The position numbers and the translations under genes were made by a program. DNA of 9,699 nucleotides from assembly GCA_946478635.1 (NCBI GenBank), contig CAMLCX010000155.1, positions 1 through 9,699 on the forward strand, read 5' to 3'. The notes under the pieces were generated by a model. It did no database searches. It worked only from the letters and a program-made list of their open reading frames with translations, and was not told where the DNA came from. Position 1 is the stretch's first letter. Every line of letters begins with the position of its first letter. This DNA comes from an uncultured Pseudomonadota bacterium (GTDB lineage: Bacteria > Desulfobacterota_B > Binatia > UBA9968). This document shows, one piece after another, positions 1 through 5,420 of the stretch.

Positions 1-83
1 ATGAGCGGAGGCGTACTCAGAGTGTACGTCGTAGCGAAGCAATTGAGCGCAACGAAGCATATGAGGCTTTTTCAGCAGCCTGC
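1..83. repeat. Dispersed intergenic repeat with small hairpin, cut by the window edge
   Basis: This non-coding stretch ends in CTTTTTCAGCAGCCTGC (67-83), which I recognise as resembling a short intergenic element common in some environmental bacterial genomes. An inverted repeat at 10-16/24-30 (GGCGTAC with GTACGTC, one G-T pair) has a 7-nt loop. A 32-codon reading frame starting at base 1 runs into the next gene's ribosome binding site and is not credible as a gene. The repeat identity rests on recognition, not a database match, and no second copy lies in this window. Confidence 0.45.
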
Positions 84-102
84 CAATTCGCGGAGGTGAC
101 CC

Positions 103-870
103 ATGGGTAAGCTTAGGCATATCGCGTTTATCTCGAAGGAACCAAAAAAGCTCAGCGATTTCTATCAGAAGTATTTCGGTTTCGAAGAATGCAAAGTGTT
201 CCCGAGCGGTTCAAGGATGGTCATCGATCCGCTCTTTAATCTGGCCTTTCTGCAGAGCAGGGGCGACGAAGCAGGACCCGAAGTTGGCACCCACCGCGCG
301 GACGGCGCCGAGCTCGAGCGGGTACCGGGGATTCATCATTACGGCTTTCTTGTCGATGACTTGAACGAGGCCGTTGCCAAGTTGCCGGCATCACTGAACC
401 GTGGCGCGAACCCGCAAGTGTCCGCCGGAGTCGGCGGTGCCGAAGGGGCCCGACCGGCGGAAATGCGCTTCATCGACCCCTGGGGCAACAACGTCGATCT
501 TTCTTCGAGGGGATTTCTCGGCAGGGAAGAGAACAAGCTTCCCGGGGTGCGATTGCTCGCCGTGCAAGTGCCGGATTTGGCGGCCGCGTGTGAATTCTAC
601 CAACAGCAGTTCGATCTTAAAATCGTCGGCTGGACTGATGATGGGACCATCCGCCTGAGCGATGGCACAGTGACGCTCTTATTGACGAAGTCTCAAGTGC
701 GGCCGAAGGGCGGCGTGCAGTACTTCGGCATTCAAGTGAGCGATCTCGAAGGCGTCAAGAAGCGTCTGAAAGACGGCGGCGTGGACGTCCGCGACGGCGC
801 GCAGGAGATTCGCTTGACGGATCCCGAAGGCAATCAAGTCGCGATTTCGCAGAGCGGCTGGGCGAACTGA
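103..870 (+). CDS. Two-domain VOC (glyoxalase/bleomycin resistance/extradiol dioxygenase) superfamily protein
   Basis: The 255-aa product is two tandem VOC modules, roughly residues 3-135 and 147-250. Each has the family pattern: an opening beta strand, a helix with F-Y-x-x-x-F (DFYQKYF and EFYQQQF), and a closing D-P-x-G-N strand (DPWGN, DPEGN). VOC proteins bind a divalent metal and act as dioxygenases, isomerases, lyases or resistance proteins, in the cytosol. In the N-terminal module candidate ligands are visible: His6, His78 or His79 in GIHHYGF, and Asp132 where Glu is usual. At the matching places the C-terminal module has Leu151, Gln206/Tyr207 and Ala247, so it probably binds no metal. 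The start is well set by GGAGGTGA at 92-99. The gene stands alone on its strand, convergent with the next gene. Substrate is unknown; a ring-cleavage dioxygenase is one possibility only. Confidence 0.9.
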   Translation: MGKLRHIAFISKEPKKLSDFYQKYFGFEECKVFPSGSRMVIDPLFNLAFLQSRGDEAGPEVGTHRADGAELERVPGIHHYGFLVDDLNEAVAKLPASLNRGANPQVSAGVGGAEGARPAEMRFIDPWGNNVDLSSRGFLGREENKLPGVRLLAVQVPDLAAACEFYQQQFDLKIVGWTDDGTIRLSDGTVTLLLTKSQVRPKGGVQYFGIQVSDLEGVKKRLKDGGVDVRDGAQEIRLTDPEGNQVAISQSGWAN

Positions 871-899
871 TTCACTCCGCGTAAATAGCGCGGATGAAT
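870..899 (+). terminator. Hairpin at the 3' end of the VOC gene, possible terminator
   Basis: TCCGCG (876-881) pairs with CGCGGA (889-894) around a 7-nt loop. The stem continues outward as ATTCA (870-874) with TGAAT (895-899), with C875 bulged. It begins on the last base of the stop codon. No T-run follows, so it is not a canonical intrinsic terminator; it may stabilise the 3' end or stop transcription weakly between convergent genes. Confidence 0.4.
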
Positions 900-932
900 T
901 GACAGGCCGCTACCGGACGTCAGAACAGCTCG

Positions 933-957
933 CGCCAAGACGCAAAGGCCGCAAAGG
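933..957 (+). repeat. Dispersed CGCAAAG-type repeat, copy 1
   Basis: This is CGCCAAGACGCAAAGGC followed by CGCAAAGG, a unit built on CGCAAAGG. It belongs to the same family as the inverted copy at 1041-1068 and the copy at 6616-6643. It lies between convergent genes and shows no coding signal. Confidence 0.6.
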
Positions 958-966
958 AAGACTGTT

Positions 967-1025
967 GTCATTTCGACCAACGGGAGAAATCTTTCCTAGA
1001 TCCCGCGCGTTCGCTCGGGATGACG
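967..1025. repeat. Composite inverted-repeat element (GTCATTTCGA ... GGGATGAC type)
   Basis: The element opens with GTCATTTCGACC and GGGAGAAATCTTT (967-995) and closes with CGCTCGGGATGACGA. This resembles a widespread intergenic element whose arms end in GTCAT and ATGAC. Within it ATCCCG (1000-1005) pairs with CGGGAT (1016-1021). The two halves look like arms of different subtypes, so it may be a hybrid or decayed copy. It sits between the two CGCAAAG-type repeats. Confidence 0.5.
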
Positions 1026-1040
1026 AGCCACGGCCCGTCA

Positions 1041-1068
1041 CTTGGCGTTCTTTGCGCCTTTGCGCGAG
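1041..1068 (-). repeat. Dispersed CGCAAAG-type repeat, copy 2 (inverted)
   Basis: Read on the minus strand this 28-mer matches the copy at 6616-6643 at 25 of 28 positions, the differences being columns 4, 20 and 21. It faces the related copy at 933-957, so the convergent gap 871-1115 is organised as repeat, composite element, inverted repeat. Confidence 0.65.
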
Positions 1069-1115
1069 TAATTCCTATTCTCAACCGGGTTTTGGCCGCG
1101 GTTACGTTAAGCCAA

Positions 1116-2114
1116 CTACCGCAGGCCCAGCTCTTTTTGAATTTCGCGCAAAATGCCGAAGTCGGCAATCTCGCTCAGCGCGACATCGCGCGTGATTTTT
1201 GCGTCGCGCTTGGCCTGTTCGACCAATAGCTTTAATCCATCTTCCGGGATGCCGCCGTCGGGGCTGATGACTTTCACAGTCGCATCGTATGCCGCGTAGG
1301 CGTGTTCCGGCTTCGTTTTACCCCACGCCATCAATATTTTTACCGCCTCTTCCCGATTGTCGCGAATAAATAGACTGGCCTTGATCAGCGCCCTTGTCGT
1401 GCGCTTAACCTGATCGCGGTTTTGCTGGATCGATTTCGCGTTCACGCCGACGCCGGACAGCGGATAATTCAAGTATTCGTAGGCTCGCGCCAAAACATTG
1501 AACCCGGCCTTTTTTCCCTCGAAGTCCCACGGCGGCGAGGTAACCACCGCGTCGGCGAGTTTTTGCTGCAGGCCCGCAAAGCGGCCGGAGTCGGGGCCGA
1601 GGGGCACAAATTGAACTTCTTTGTCGGGATCGACGCCGTTGCGCGCCAGGATGATCCTCGCCAGGACTTGAGTAGCGTCGCCAAAACTAGCGAGGCCGAC
1701 TTTTTTGCCGCTGAGGTCTTTGACCGACTTGATTTCCGGGCGCGCGAGCAATACATGCGGCGAGCTGGTCATTAGTCCGGCAACCAGTCGCACGGGCAGA
1801 CCGCGGATCGCGGCGCGAATCACTGAGCCCGTTAACAAGGTGAAGTCGATGTCGCCGTTGGTCAGCGCCGCGATCGAAGGCGCGGCACCCATCACGACGA
1901 TATCGGCGTCGAGTCCTTCGTCTCTGAATAATCCCCTGTGCTGCGCCACCCCCGCCGATAGAAAGATCATGTTGTAGCCGCCGGAGACGGAGATGCGAGT
2001 CTTATCCGCCGCGCGCGTCGCCGGAGCGATGAAGACGCATACAAATGGGACGAATACGATCAATGGCATGATCAAACTCTGCGGGTAGAACTGGCAAAGG
2101 ATTGGCAACTTCAT
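1116..2114 (-). CDS. NMT1/THI5-like ABC transporter substrate-binding protein (orphan)
   Basis: This 332-aa periplasmic solute-binding protein is of the SsuA/TauA/NMT1 kind. A long hydrophobic signal segment (about residues 13-31) is followed by a plausible signal peptidase I site after Ala35 (ATRA|ADKT). The mature protein shows the family landmarks: G-L-F-R-D-E-G-L-D-A, the T-N-G-D-I-D-F turn, and D-L-S-G-K-K-V-G-L. Such proteins capture sulfonates, pyrimidine precursors, aromatic acids or other small organics. The start is supported by GAGGT on the minus strand at 2121-2125, six bases away. An internal Met16 would give a signal peptide lacking its positive charge. No permease or ATPase gene lies beside it, so it may borrow a transporter or act as a sensor. 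A distant paralog sits at 4335-5327. The ligand cannot be told from sequence. Confidence 0.9.
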   Translation of the reverse strand: MKLPILCQFYPQSLIMPLIVFVPFVCVFIAPATRAADKTRISVSGGYNMIFLSAGVAQHRGLFRDEGLDADIVVMGAAPSIAALTNGDIDFTLLTGSVIRAAIRGLPVRLVAGLMTSSPHVLLARPEIKSVKDLSGKKVGLASFGDATQVLARIILARNGVDPDKEVQFVPLGPDSGRFAGLQQKLADAVVTSPPWDFEGKKAGFNVLARAYEYLNYPLSGVGVNAKSIQQNRDQVKRTTRALIKASLFIRDNREEAVKILMAWGKTKPEHAYAAYDATVKVISPDGGIPEDGLKLLVEQAKRDAKITRDVALSEIADFGILREIQKELGLR

Positions 2115-2172
2115 GCGTGAACCTCGTATAGCCGCATGGCCCTCAAAGTGTCAACCGCGGGGCGAGGCATCG

Positions 2173-2200
2173 ACGATCACGAACACGGCGCACGATCACG
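2173..2200. promoter_or_regulatory. 9-bp direct repeat, 19-bp period: candidate regulator site
   Basis: ACGATCACG occurs at 2173-2181 and again, identically, at 2192-2200. The 19-bp spacing is close to two helical turns, and the second copy ends 11 bp before a good -35 element. This is the geometry of an activator binding as a tandem dimer in the gap between divergent genes. No regulator gene is present nearby, so the binding protein is unknown. Confidence 0.35.
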
Positions 2201-2211
2201 TTCTCGTGGCC

Positions 2212-2239
2212 TTGACGCTTTCCATCCTAGCGGTGTAGT
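2212..2239 (+). promoter_or_regulatory. Sigma70-like promoter candidate for the cupin gene
   Basis: TTGACG at 2212-2217 (one mismatch to the -35 consensus), a 16-bp spacer, and TGTAGT at 2234-2239 (two mismatches to the -10). A start point near 2246 would leave a leader of about 90 nt that contains a dispersed repeat before the cupin ATG. Confidence 0.35.
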
Positions 2240-2280
2240 TGTGGCCAACGGGGACTGGCGTATACAAGCGCCCCGACGAA

Positions 2281-2312
2281 GCTTTGCGTGTTTTGCGGTC
2301 TTTGCGGTGAAA
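2281..2312 (-). repeat. Dispersed CGCAAAG-type repeat within the cupin leader
   Basis: On the minus strand this reads CACCGCAAAGACCGCAAAAC and then ACGCAAAGC, the CGCAAAG family again but of the subtype opening with CACCGC. It would be transcribed as part of the 5' leader of the cupin mRNA and ends 14 bases before the ribosome binding site. Confidence 0.5.
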
Positions 2313-2338
2313 TCATTCTTGTCCCAGGGAGGTTTAAT

Positions 2339-2713
2339 ATGCGTGTGCTCAAGATCAACGATTTACAGGAAAAACCCATGGACACGGCGACGCCGATCGC
2401 CGGTTGGACGGGCGGGCCGGTGAGCCGAACACGGCAAGCGATCATCGGCGACGGGCAGTCGGAAAACTTTCGCTGCAACGTGGTCAATTTTCGCGTGGGC
2501 GCAACCACCGGTTGGCATGTACACGATTGCGATCAGATTCTTGTCGTCACGGCGGGCAAGGGAATGGTTGCGAGCGAGACGGAAGAGCGCGAGATTACGG
2601 TTGGCGACGTGGTGCACATCAAGGCCGGCGAGCGCCATTGGCACGGCGCCACAGCACAAACGCCATTGTCGCACATCACCGTGACGACGGTGGGAAGCAC
2701 GTCGAAGCATTAG
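2339..2713 (+). CDS. Small single-domain cupin, (R)-mandelonitrile lyase-like
   Basis: This 124-aa protein is one beta-barrel cupin. The metal-site residues are His60 and His62 (GWHVHD), Gln66 and His100 (AGERHWHG). This H-H-Q-H set, with Gln in place of the usual Glu, is what is known for the Mn-dependent cupin hydroxynitrile lyases and their relatives, often annotated as cupins near carboxymuconolactone decarboxylases. The closing HGATAQTPLSHI also fits that group. It is a soluble cytosolic enzyme; the real physiological reaction of most family members is not known. The frame is open farther upstream, but AGGGAGGT at 2326-2333, five bases before the ATG at 2339, decides the start. It is divergent from the binding-protein gene and separated by repeats from the gene downstream. 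Confidence 0.88.
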   Translation: MRVLKINDLQEKPMDTATPIAGWTGGPVSRTRQAIIGDGQSENFRCNVVNFRVGATTGWHVHDCDQILVVTAGKGMVASETEEREITVGDVVHIKAGERHWHGATAQTPLSHITVTTVGSTSKH

Positions 2714-2730
2714 GAAAAGTCGGATTTGGC

Positions 2731-2758
2731 TCACCACGAAGGTCCCAACGCGGCGAAG
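2731..2758 (+). repeat. Degenerate dispersed repeat (TCACCACGAAGG type)
   Basis: TCACCACGAAGG is followed by CCCAACGCGGCGAAG. This resembles the common TCACCACGAAGGACACGAAGG unit but has diverged. It is the first of several repeats filling 2714-3016, a 303-bp stretch in which I see no gene. Confidence 0.4.
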
Positions 2759-2786
2759 CCGCAACCAAAGGGGCACAAGAAGGACT

Positions 2787-2870
2787 CACCGCAGAGGCAC
2801 AGAGGTCGCAGAGTTCGGAGTTTTGATTGATAAAATTCTTTTCTCGGCGTACTCGGCGTCTCCGCGGTGA
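2787..2870. repeat. Imperfect inverted pair of CACCGC(A/G)GAG repeats
   Basis: The left arm is 2787-2813, starting CACCGCAGAGGCACAGAGG. The right arm, 2843-2869, read on the minus strand starts CACCGCGGAGACGCCGAG. The arms agree at 20 of 27 positions and enclose about 29 bp of A/T-richer sequence including TTTTGATTGATAAAATTC. In RNA they could form a long imperfect stem between the cupin gene and the Fe-S protein gene. Confidence 0.55.
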
Positions 2871-2916
2871 ATTCTCTTCTGGACCGAGATCGTCTGGTGG
2901 TCATTGGAAATTTGCA

Positions 2917-2984
2917 ATACGAAGAGCACGAAGTTCGGAGAAATTTGTATCCGAATCCTTCGTGTCCTTCATATCTCCGTTGTG
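2917..2984. repeat. Inverted pair of ACGAAG-type repeats
   Basis: TACGAAGAGCACGAAG starts near 2918. The opposite arm, on the minus strand within 2955-2984, reads CACAACGGAGATATGAAGGA and then CACGAAGG. The 16-bp cores agree at 13 positions. This is the TCACCACGAAGGACACGAAG family in opposed orientation. It ends about 30 bp before the next gene and may contain or separate that gene's promoter. Confidence 0.5.
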
Positions 2985-3016
2985 AACCTGTTTGTCTTTG
3001 AATTGAGCAGATCGTC

Positions 3017-3922
3017 ATGCGCGGTATCACTCCTCGACGCGAGCAAGGCATGGCCGACCCGGTTTTGGCCGAGATGGTTCATGCCACCGGCGCAACGGAG
3101 TCCCGCCACTACGCGGCGGTAAAACCGACCATCCAAGCCTATCGCGCCAGCTGGGTGAAGTTGGCCCCGTATCGAGACGGTCCTGTGAATTCGCGGCGGG
3201 TCGCCGTCGACGACCCCGGGGCGATGACCGCGCGGATCAAAGCGAAAGCAATGGAATTAGGCGCGAACTTGGTCGGGGTCTGCCGCTTGCAGCCGCAGAT
3301 GATCGATCTCGGCGCGGAAGTATCGCACGCCTTCGTGATCGCCTGCTGCGTCGCGGAGGATTACGATAAGGTCCTGCAAGGTCCGGATGCGGTGGAGGAA
3401 GAAGCGATGCGGACCTATGCGAAGTGTACCGAGATCGCCACGGCGCTGGCCGCCTACGTGCGCGAGATGGGATATCCTGCCATCGCTCACCATAACGGCG
3501 CCAGCGAGGTTCAAGCGATCCCGATTTTCTACCAAGTCGGATTCGGCGAATTGGGCCGCCACGGCAGCTTGATCAACGAAGAGTATGGCGCAAGTTTTCG
3601 TCCAGGCTTCGTGACCACGGATTTGCCGTTAGTGGAGGATCGGCCGCGCGAGTTTGGCGTTCAGGATTTCTGCATGAACTGCAACGTCTGCCAGCGCAAC
3701 TGCCCAGGCGACGCGATTCCGCAGGAGCATGTGATGACCCATGGCATCAAGCGCTGGCTGATCGACTTGGAGAAATGCTATCCCTACTCGCGTCTCCGCG
3801 ATGAGTACTGCCATCTCTGCGTCGACGCGTGTCCGTATATAGTGAAGTCGCATCCCGAGATCTATAAAGAGTTCATGAAGGAGCGCAAGCAAGTGGGCTA
3901 CAAAACACCGAAAACTTATTAA
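3017..3922 (+). CDS. RdhA/QueG-like corrinoid-type protein with two 4Fe-4S clusters
   Basis: The 301-aa product ends in two ferredoxin-type motifs: Cys219, Cys222, Cys225, Cys229-Pro and Cys254, Cys265, Cys268, Cys272-Pro. Before them is the signature block of reductive dehalogenases and epoxyqueuosine reductase, G-F-G-E-L-G-R-H-G at 175-183, then E-E-Y-G (Tyr190) and V-T-T-D-L-P-L. In that family a cobalamin sits in this core and electrons pass through the two clusters. The core appears complete from about residue 70. There is no Tat signal, no RdhB-like anchor gene and no QueG C-terminal extension, so it is probably soluble and neither a respiratory dehalogenase nor QueG itself. Residues 1-68 match no family I know. 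No clear ribosome binding site precedes the ATG at 3017 or the alternative at 3050. It probably shares a transcript with the small gene six bases downstream. Reductive dehalogenation is only a possibility. Confidence 0.82.
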   Translation: MRGITPRREQGMADPVLAEMVHATGATESRHYAAVKPTIQAYRASWVKLAPYRDGPVNSRRVAVDDPGAMTARIKAKAMELGANLVGVCRLQPQMIDLGAEVSHAFVIACCVAEDYDKVLQGPDAVEEEAMRTYAKCTEIATALAAYVREMGYPAIAHHNGASEVQAIPIFYQVGFGELGRHGSLINEEYGASFRPGFVTTDLPLVEDRPREFGVQDFCMNCNVCQRNCPGDAIPQEHVMTHGIKRWLIDLEKCYPYSRLRDEYCHLCVDACPYIVKSHPEIYKEFMKERKQVGYKTPKTY

Positions 3923-3928
3923 TCCTGT

Positions 3929-4138
3929 ATGGAAAAACTCTACGTCAACGAGATCGGTCCGGATGGTGAGTTGAGCACGGTCGGGCTGTTCTACTCGCAA
4001 GCGGAAGCGGAGAAGATCGTCGCTATGCTGCGCGATATTCCTGAGCGGTCCGCCTGCCGCTACGAAGTCGTCCCCGCGGTGCGCCATTTATTGGCTGAGA
4101 AAGGCGCTCCGCGAACGCAAACCGGTCCGGAAAAGTGA
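3929..4138 (+). CDS. Small hypothetical protein, 69 aa
   Basis: I do not recognise this protein. It starts six bases after the stop of the Fe-S protein gene, which suggests co-transcription and perhaps a shared role, though no ribosome binding site is obvious and translation may depend on the gene before. The sequence suggests a strand (KLYVNEI), a turn (GPDGE), a strand (LSTVGLFY), a helix (SQAEAEKIVAMLRDI), then a strand with YEVVP and a charged tail. There is no signal peptide, membrane segment or cysteine pair; a single Cys43 is present. It could be a small partner or regulator of the Fe-S enzyme; that is inference from position alone. Confidence 0.6.
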   Translation: MEKLYVNEIGPDGELSTVGLFYSQAEAEKIVAMLRDIPERSACRYEVVPAVRHLLAEKGAPRTQTGPEK

Positions 4139-4187
4139 CGATGCCCTATATCAAAAACGATTGCACCTGCCGCTGATGAAAGAGCAA

Positions 4188-4199
4188 GGCTTGCAAGCC
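4188..4199. promoter_or_regulatory. Perfect 12-bp palindrome, candidate operator
   Basis: GGCTTGCAAGCC is a perfect palindrome in the 196-bp gap before the second binding-protein gene. Its inner 10 bp, GCTTGCAAGC, recur exactly at 4350-4359 just inside that gene, so the pair flanks the region where its promoter should lie. Confidence 0.3.
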
Positions 4200-4334
4200 C
4201 GCGACAAAGTGAAAGCGATCGTTGCCGTTTCGAAAAAATGCTTTGCGCGGAAAATTTTTGGATGAAGTAGTTGCATATAGATCCGCTTTGGGCAAGTCCG
4301 TGAATGCATCTTGCGCACTTAAGAGGAGCAAAAT

Positions 4335-5327
4335 ATGAGAGGACTCTTTGCTTGCAAGCGTGTTCTCCTTACTTTCCTCGTGATTCTGAATCTTCCCAAT
4401 GTCGTTGCCGCGCAAAAGTTGGTAGCCGGCTATTCGGCGGTGAGCGCGATCAGCGCGCCTTTTTGGGTAATGAGGGAAGCGGGCTTCTTCAAGGAAGAAG
4501 GGCTGGATGCCGAACTGATTTACATATCCTCTTCGTCGACCATGGCCCAGGCGATGCTCGCAGGCGAGGTGGCCATCTCCACTGCTAACAGCCAGGTTAT
4601 CATCGACACCGGGCTGCAAGGAAACGACCTTGTGGCCATGGGCGCAATCGTCAACTTCGTTGCGCTCTATGTCATGGCAGCGCCCGAGATCAAGACCATT
4701 GCGGATCTCAGAGGCAAGCCCGTGGGCGTGAGCCGCTTCGGCGCGACCTCGGACTTCGGCATTCAAATGCTGCTCAAAAAATACGGACTGGAGCCGGTTC
4801 GCGACGTGCCGCTCATTCAGATCGGTGGTATGCCGGAGTTGGCGGCCGCGCTGTCCAAGAAGTCCATCTACGCCGCGGCCATGTCGTTTCCCATGGGCTT
4901 GGTCGCTCAGCAATCGGGAATGAAGGTGCTGGCGAACCTGGCGAAGGAAGACATTCCTTTTATACACTTGGGTCTGACGACGACCCGACGATTTATGAAG
5001 GAGCGCAGGGCACAGGCGAAGGCATTCGTGCGCGCCTACGGGAAAGCCGTGCATTTCATGCATGCGCGAAAAGAGGAGTCGACGCGAATCGTCTCTCGCT
5101 ATGCCAAGATCACGGATCCCGGCCTGCTCGCCGGCACCATGCAATACGCCTACGACTTCGTCGAAAAAATACCTCTCGTCAAAAAGGAGGCTGTGCAAGC
5201 GACCTTGGACGAGATCGGCAAGAAGAATCCCAAGGCGAAGCAAGCCAAGGCTGAGCAGTTCTATGACAATAGTCTGGTACAAGAGCTCGTCAAGGAAGGC
5301 TTCTTCGCGACCTTGTGGGGACGATGA
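4335..5327 (+). CDS. NMT1/THI5-like ABC transporter substrate-binding protein (second, orphan)
   Basis: The 330-aa protein has a classic signal peptide: MRGLFACKR, a hydrophobic run to about residue 21, and a cleavage site after Ala26 (VVAA|QK). The mature part carries the family pattern: R-E-A-G-F-F-K-E-E-G-L-D-A-E-L, then M-A-Q-A-M-L-A-G-E-V-A-I-S-T-A at about 70-84, and D-L-R-G-K-P-V-G-V. It should be a periplasmic receptor for a small organic ligand. It is a diverged paralog of the minus-strand binding protein at 1116-2114, and like it has no permease or ATPase neighbour. AAGAGGAG at 4321-4328 fixes the start with a 6-base spacer. The LLM oxidoreductase follows after 93 bp on the same strand and may process the bound compound. 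A copy of the GCTTGCAAGC palindrome lies in codons 6-9. Confidence 0.9.
   Translation: MRGLFACKRVLLTFLVILNLPNVVAAQKLVAGYSAVSAISAPFWVMREAGFFKEEGLDAELIYISSSSTMAQAMLAGEVAISTANSQVIIDTGLQGNDLVAMGAIVNFVALYVMAAPEIKTIADLRGKPVGVSRFGATSDFGIQMLLKKYGLEPVRDVPLIQIGGMPELAAALSKKSIYAAAMSFPMGLVAQQSGMKVLANLAKEDIPFIHLGLTTTRRFMKERRAQAKAFVRAYGKAVHFMHARKEESTRIVSRYAKITDPGLLAGTMQYAYDFVEKIPLVKKEAVQATLDEIGKKNPKAKQAKAEQFYDNSLVQELVKEGFFATLWGR
4350..4359. promoter_or_regulatory. Second copy of palindrome GCTTGCAAGC
   Basis: This is identical to the core of the palindrome at 4188-4199, exactly 161 bp away, and lies within the signal-peptide codons of the binding-protein gene. Two operators either side of a promoter is a known looping-repressor layout. 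Chance recurrence is possible. Confidence 0.25.
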
Positions 5328-5420
5328 CGAAAGCATCTGGTCCTTAGATTGTAAGCCTTATTGTTTGTTGGCGCAGATAACATTGCCGTTAGTGCGAATA
5401 ATTCTCTTCGAGGAATGAAT

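Noticed and set aside
1..99. A 32-codon reading frame beginning at the first base
   Set aside because: It lies in a recognisable intergenic repeat, has no upstream context in the window and overlaps the VOC ribosome binding site.
931..1068. Possible CRISPR array or tandem repeat
   Set aside because: Copies are few, in opposite orientation and unevenly spaced, without unique spacers of constant length.
899..1195. Plus-strand frame of 98 codons across the convergent gap
   Set aside because: It translates the dispersed repeats and then runs antisense into the binding-protein gene.
2288..2338. Longer start for the cupin protein
   Set aside because: The extra 17 residues come partly from a repeat and the ribosome binding site; the ATG at 2339 has an ideal site and matches family length.
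2731..3051. Minus-strand frame of 106 codons with peptides such as RRYEGHEGF and LRPLCLCGESF
   Set aside because: These are the usual translations of the dispersed ACGAAG and GCAGAGG repeats, which often yield false gene calls.
4146..5336. A 396-codon open frame on the minus strand
   Set aside because: It is the antisense shadow of the binding-protein gene, with a His/Arg/Leu-rich product typical of reversed GC-rich codons and no family pattern.
5361..5420. Longer start (TTG) for the LLM oxidoreductase
   Set aside because: No ribosome binding site precedes it, while GAGGA is correctly spaced from the ATG at 5421 where the family's first strand begins.
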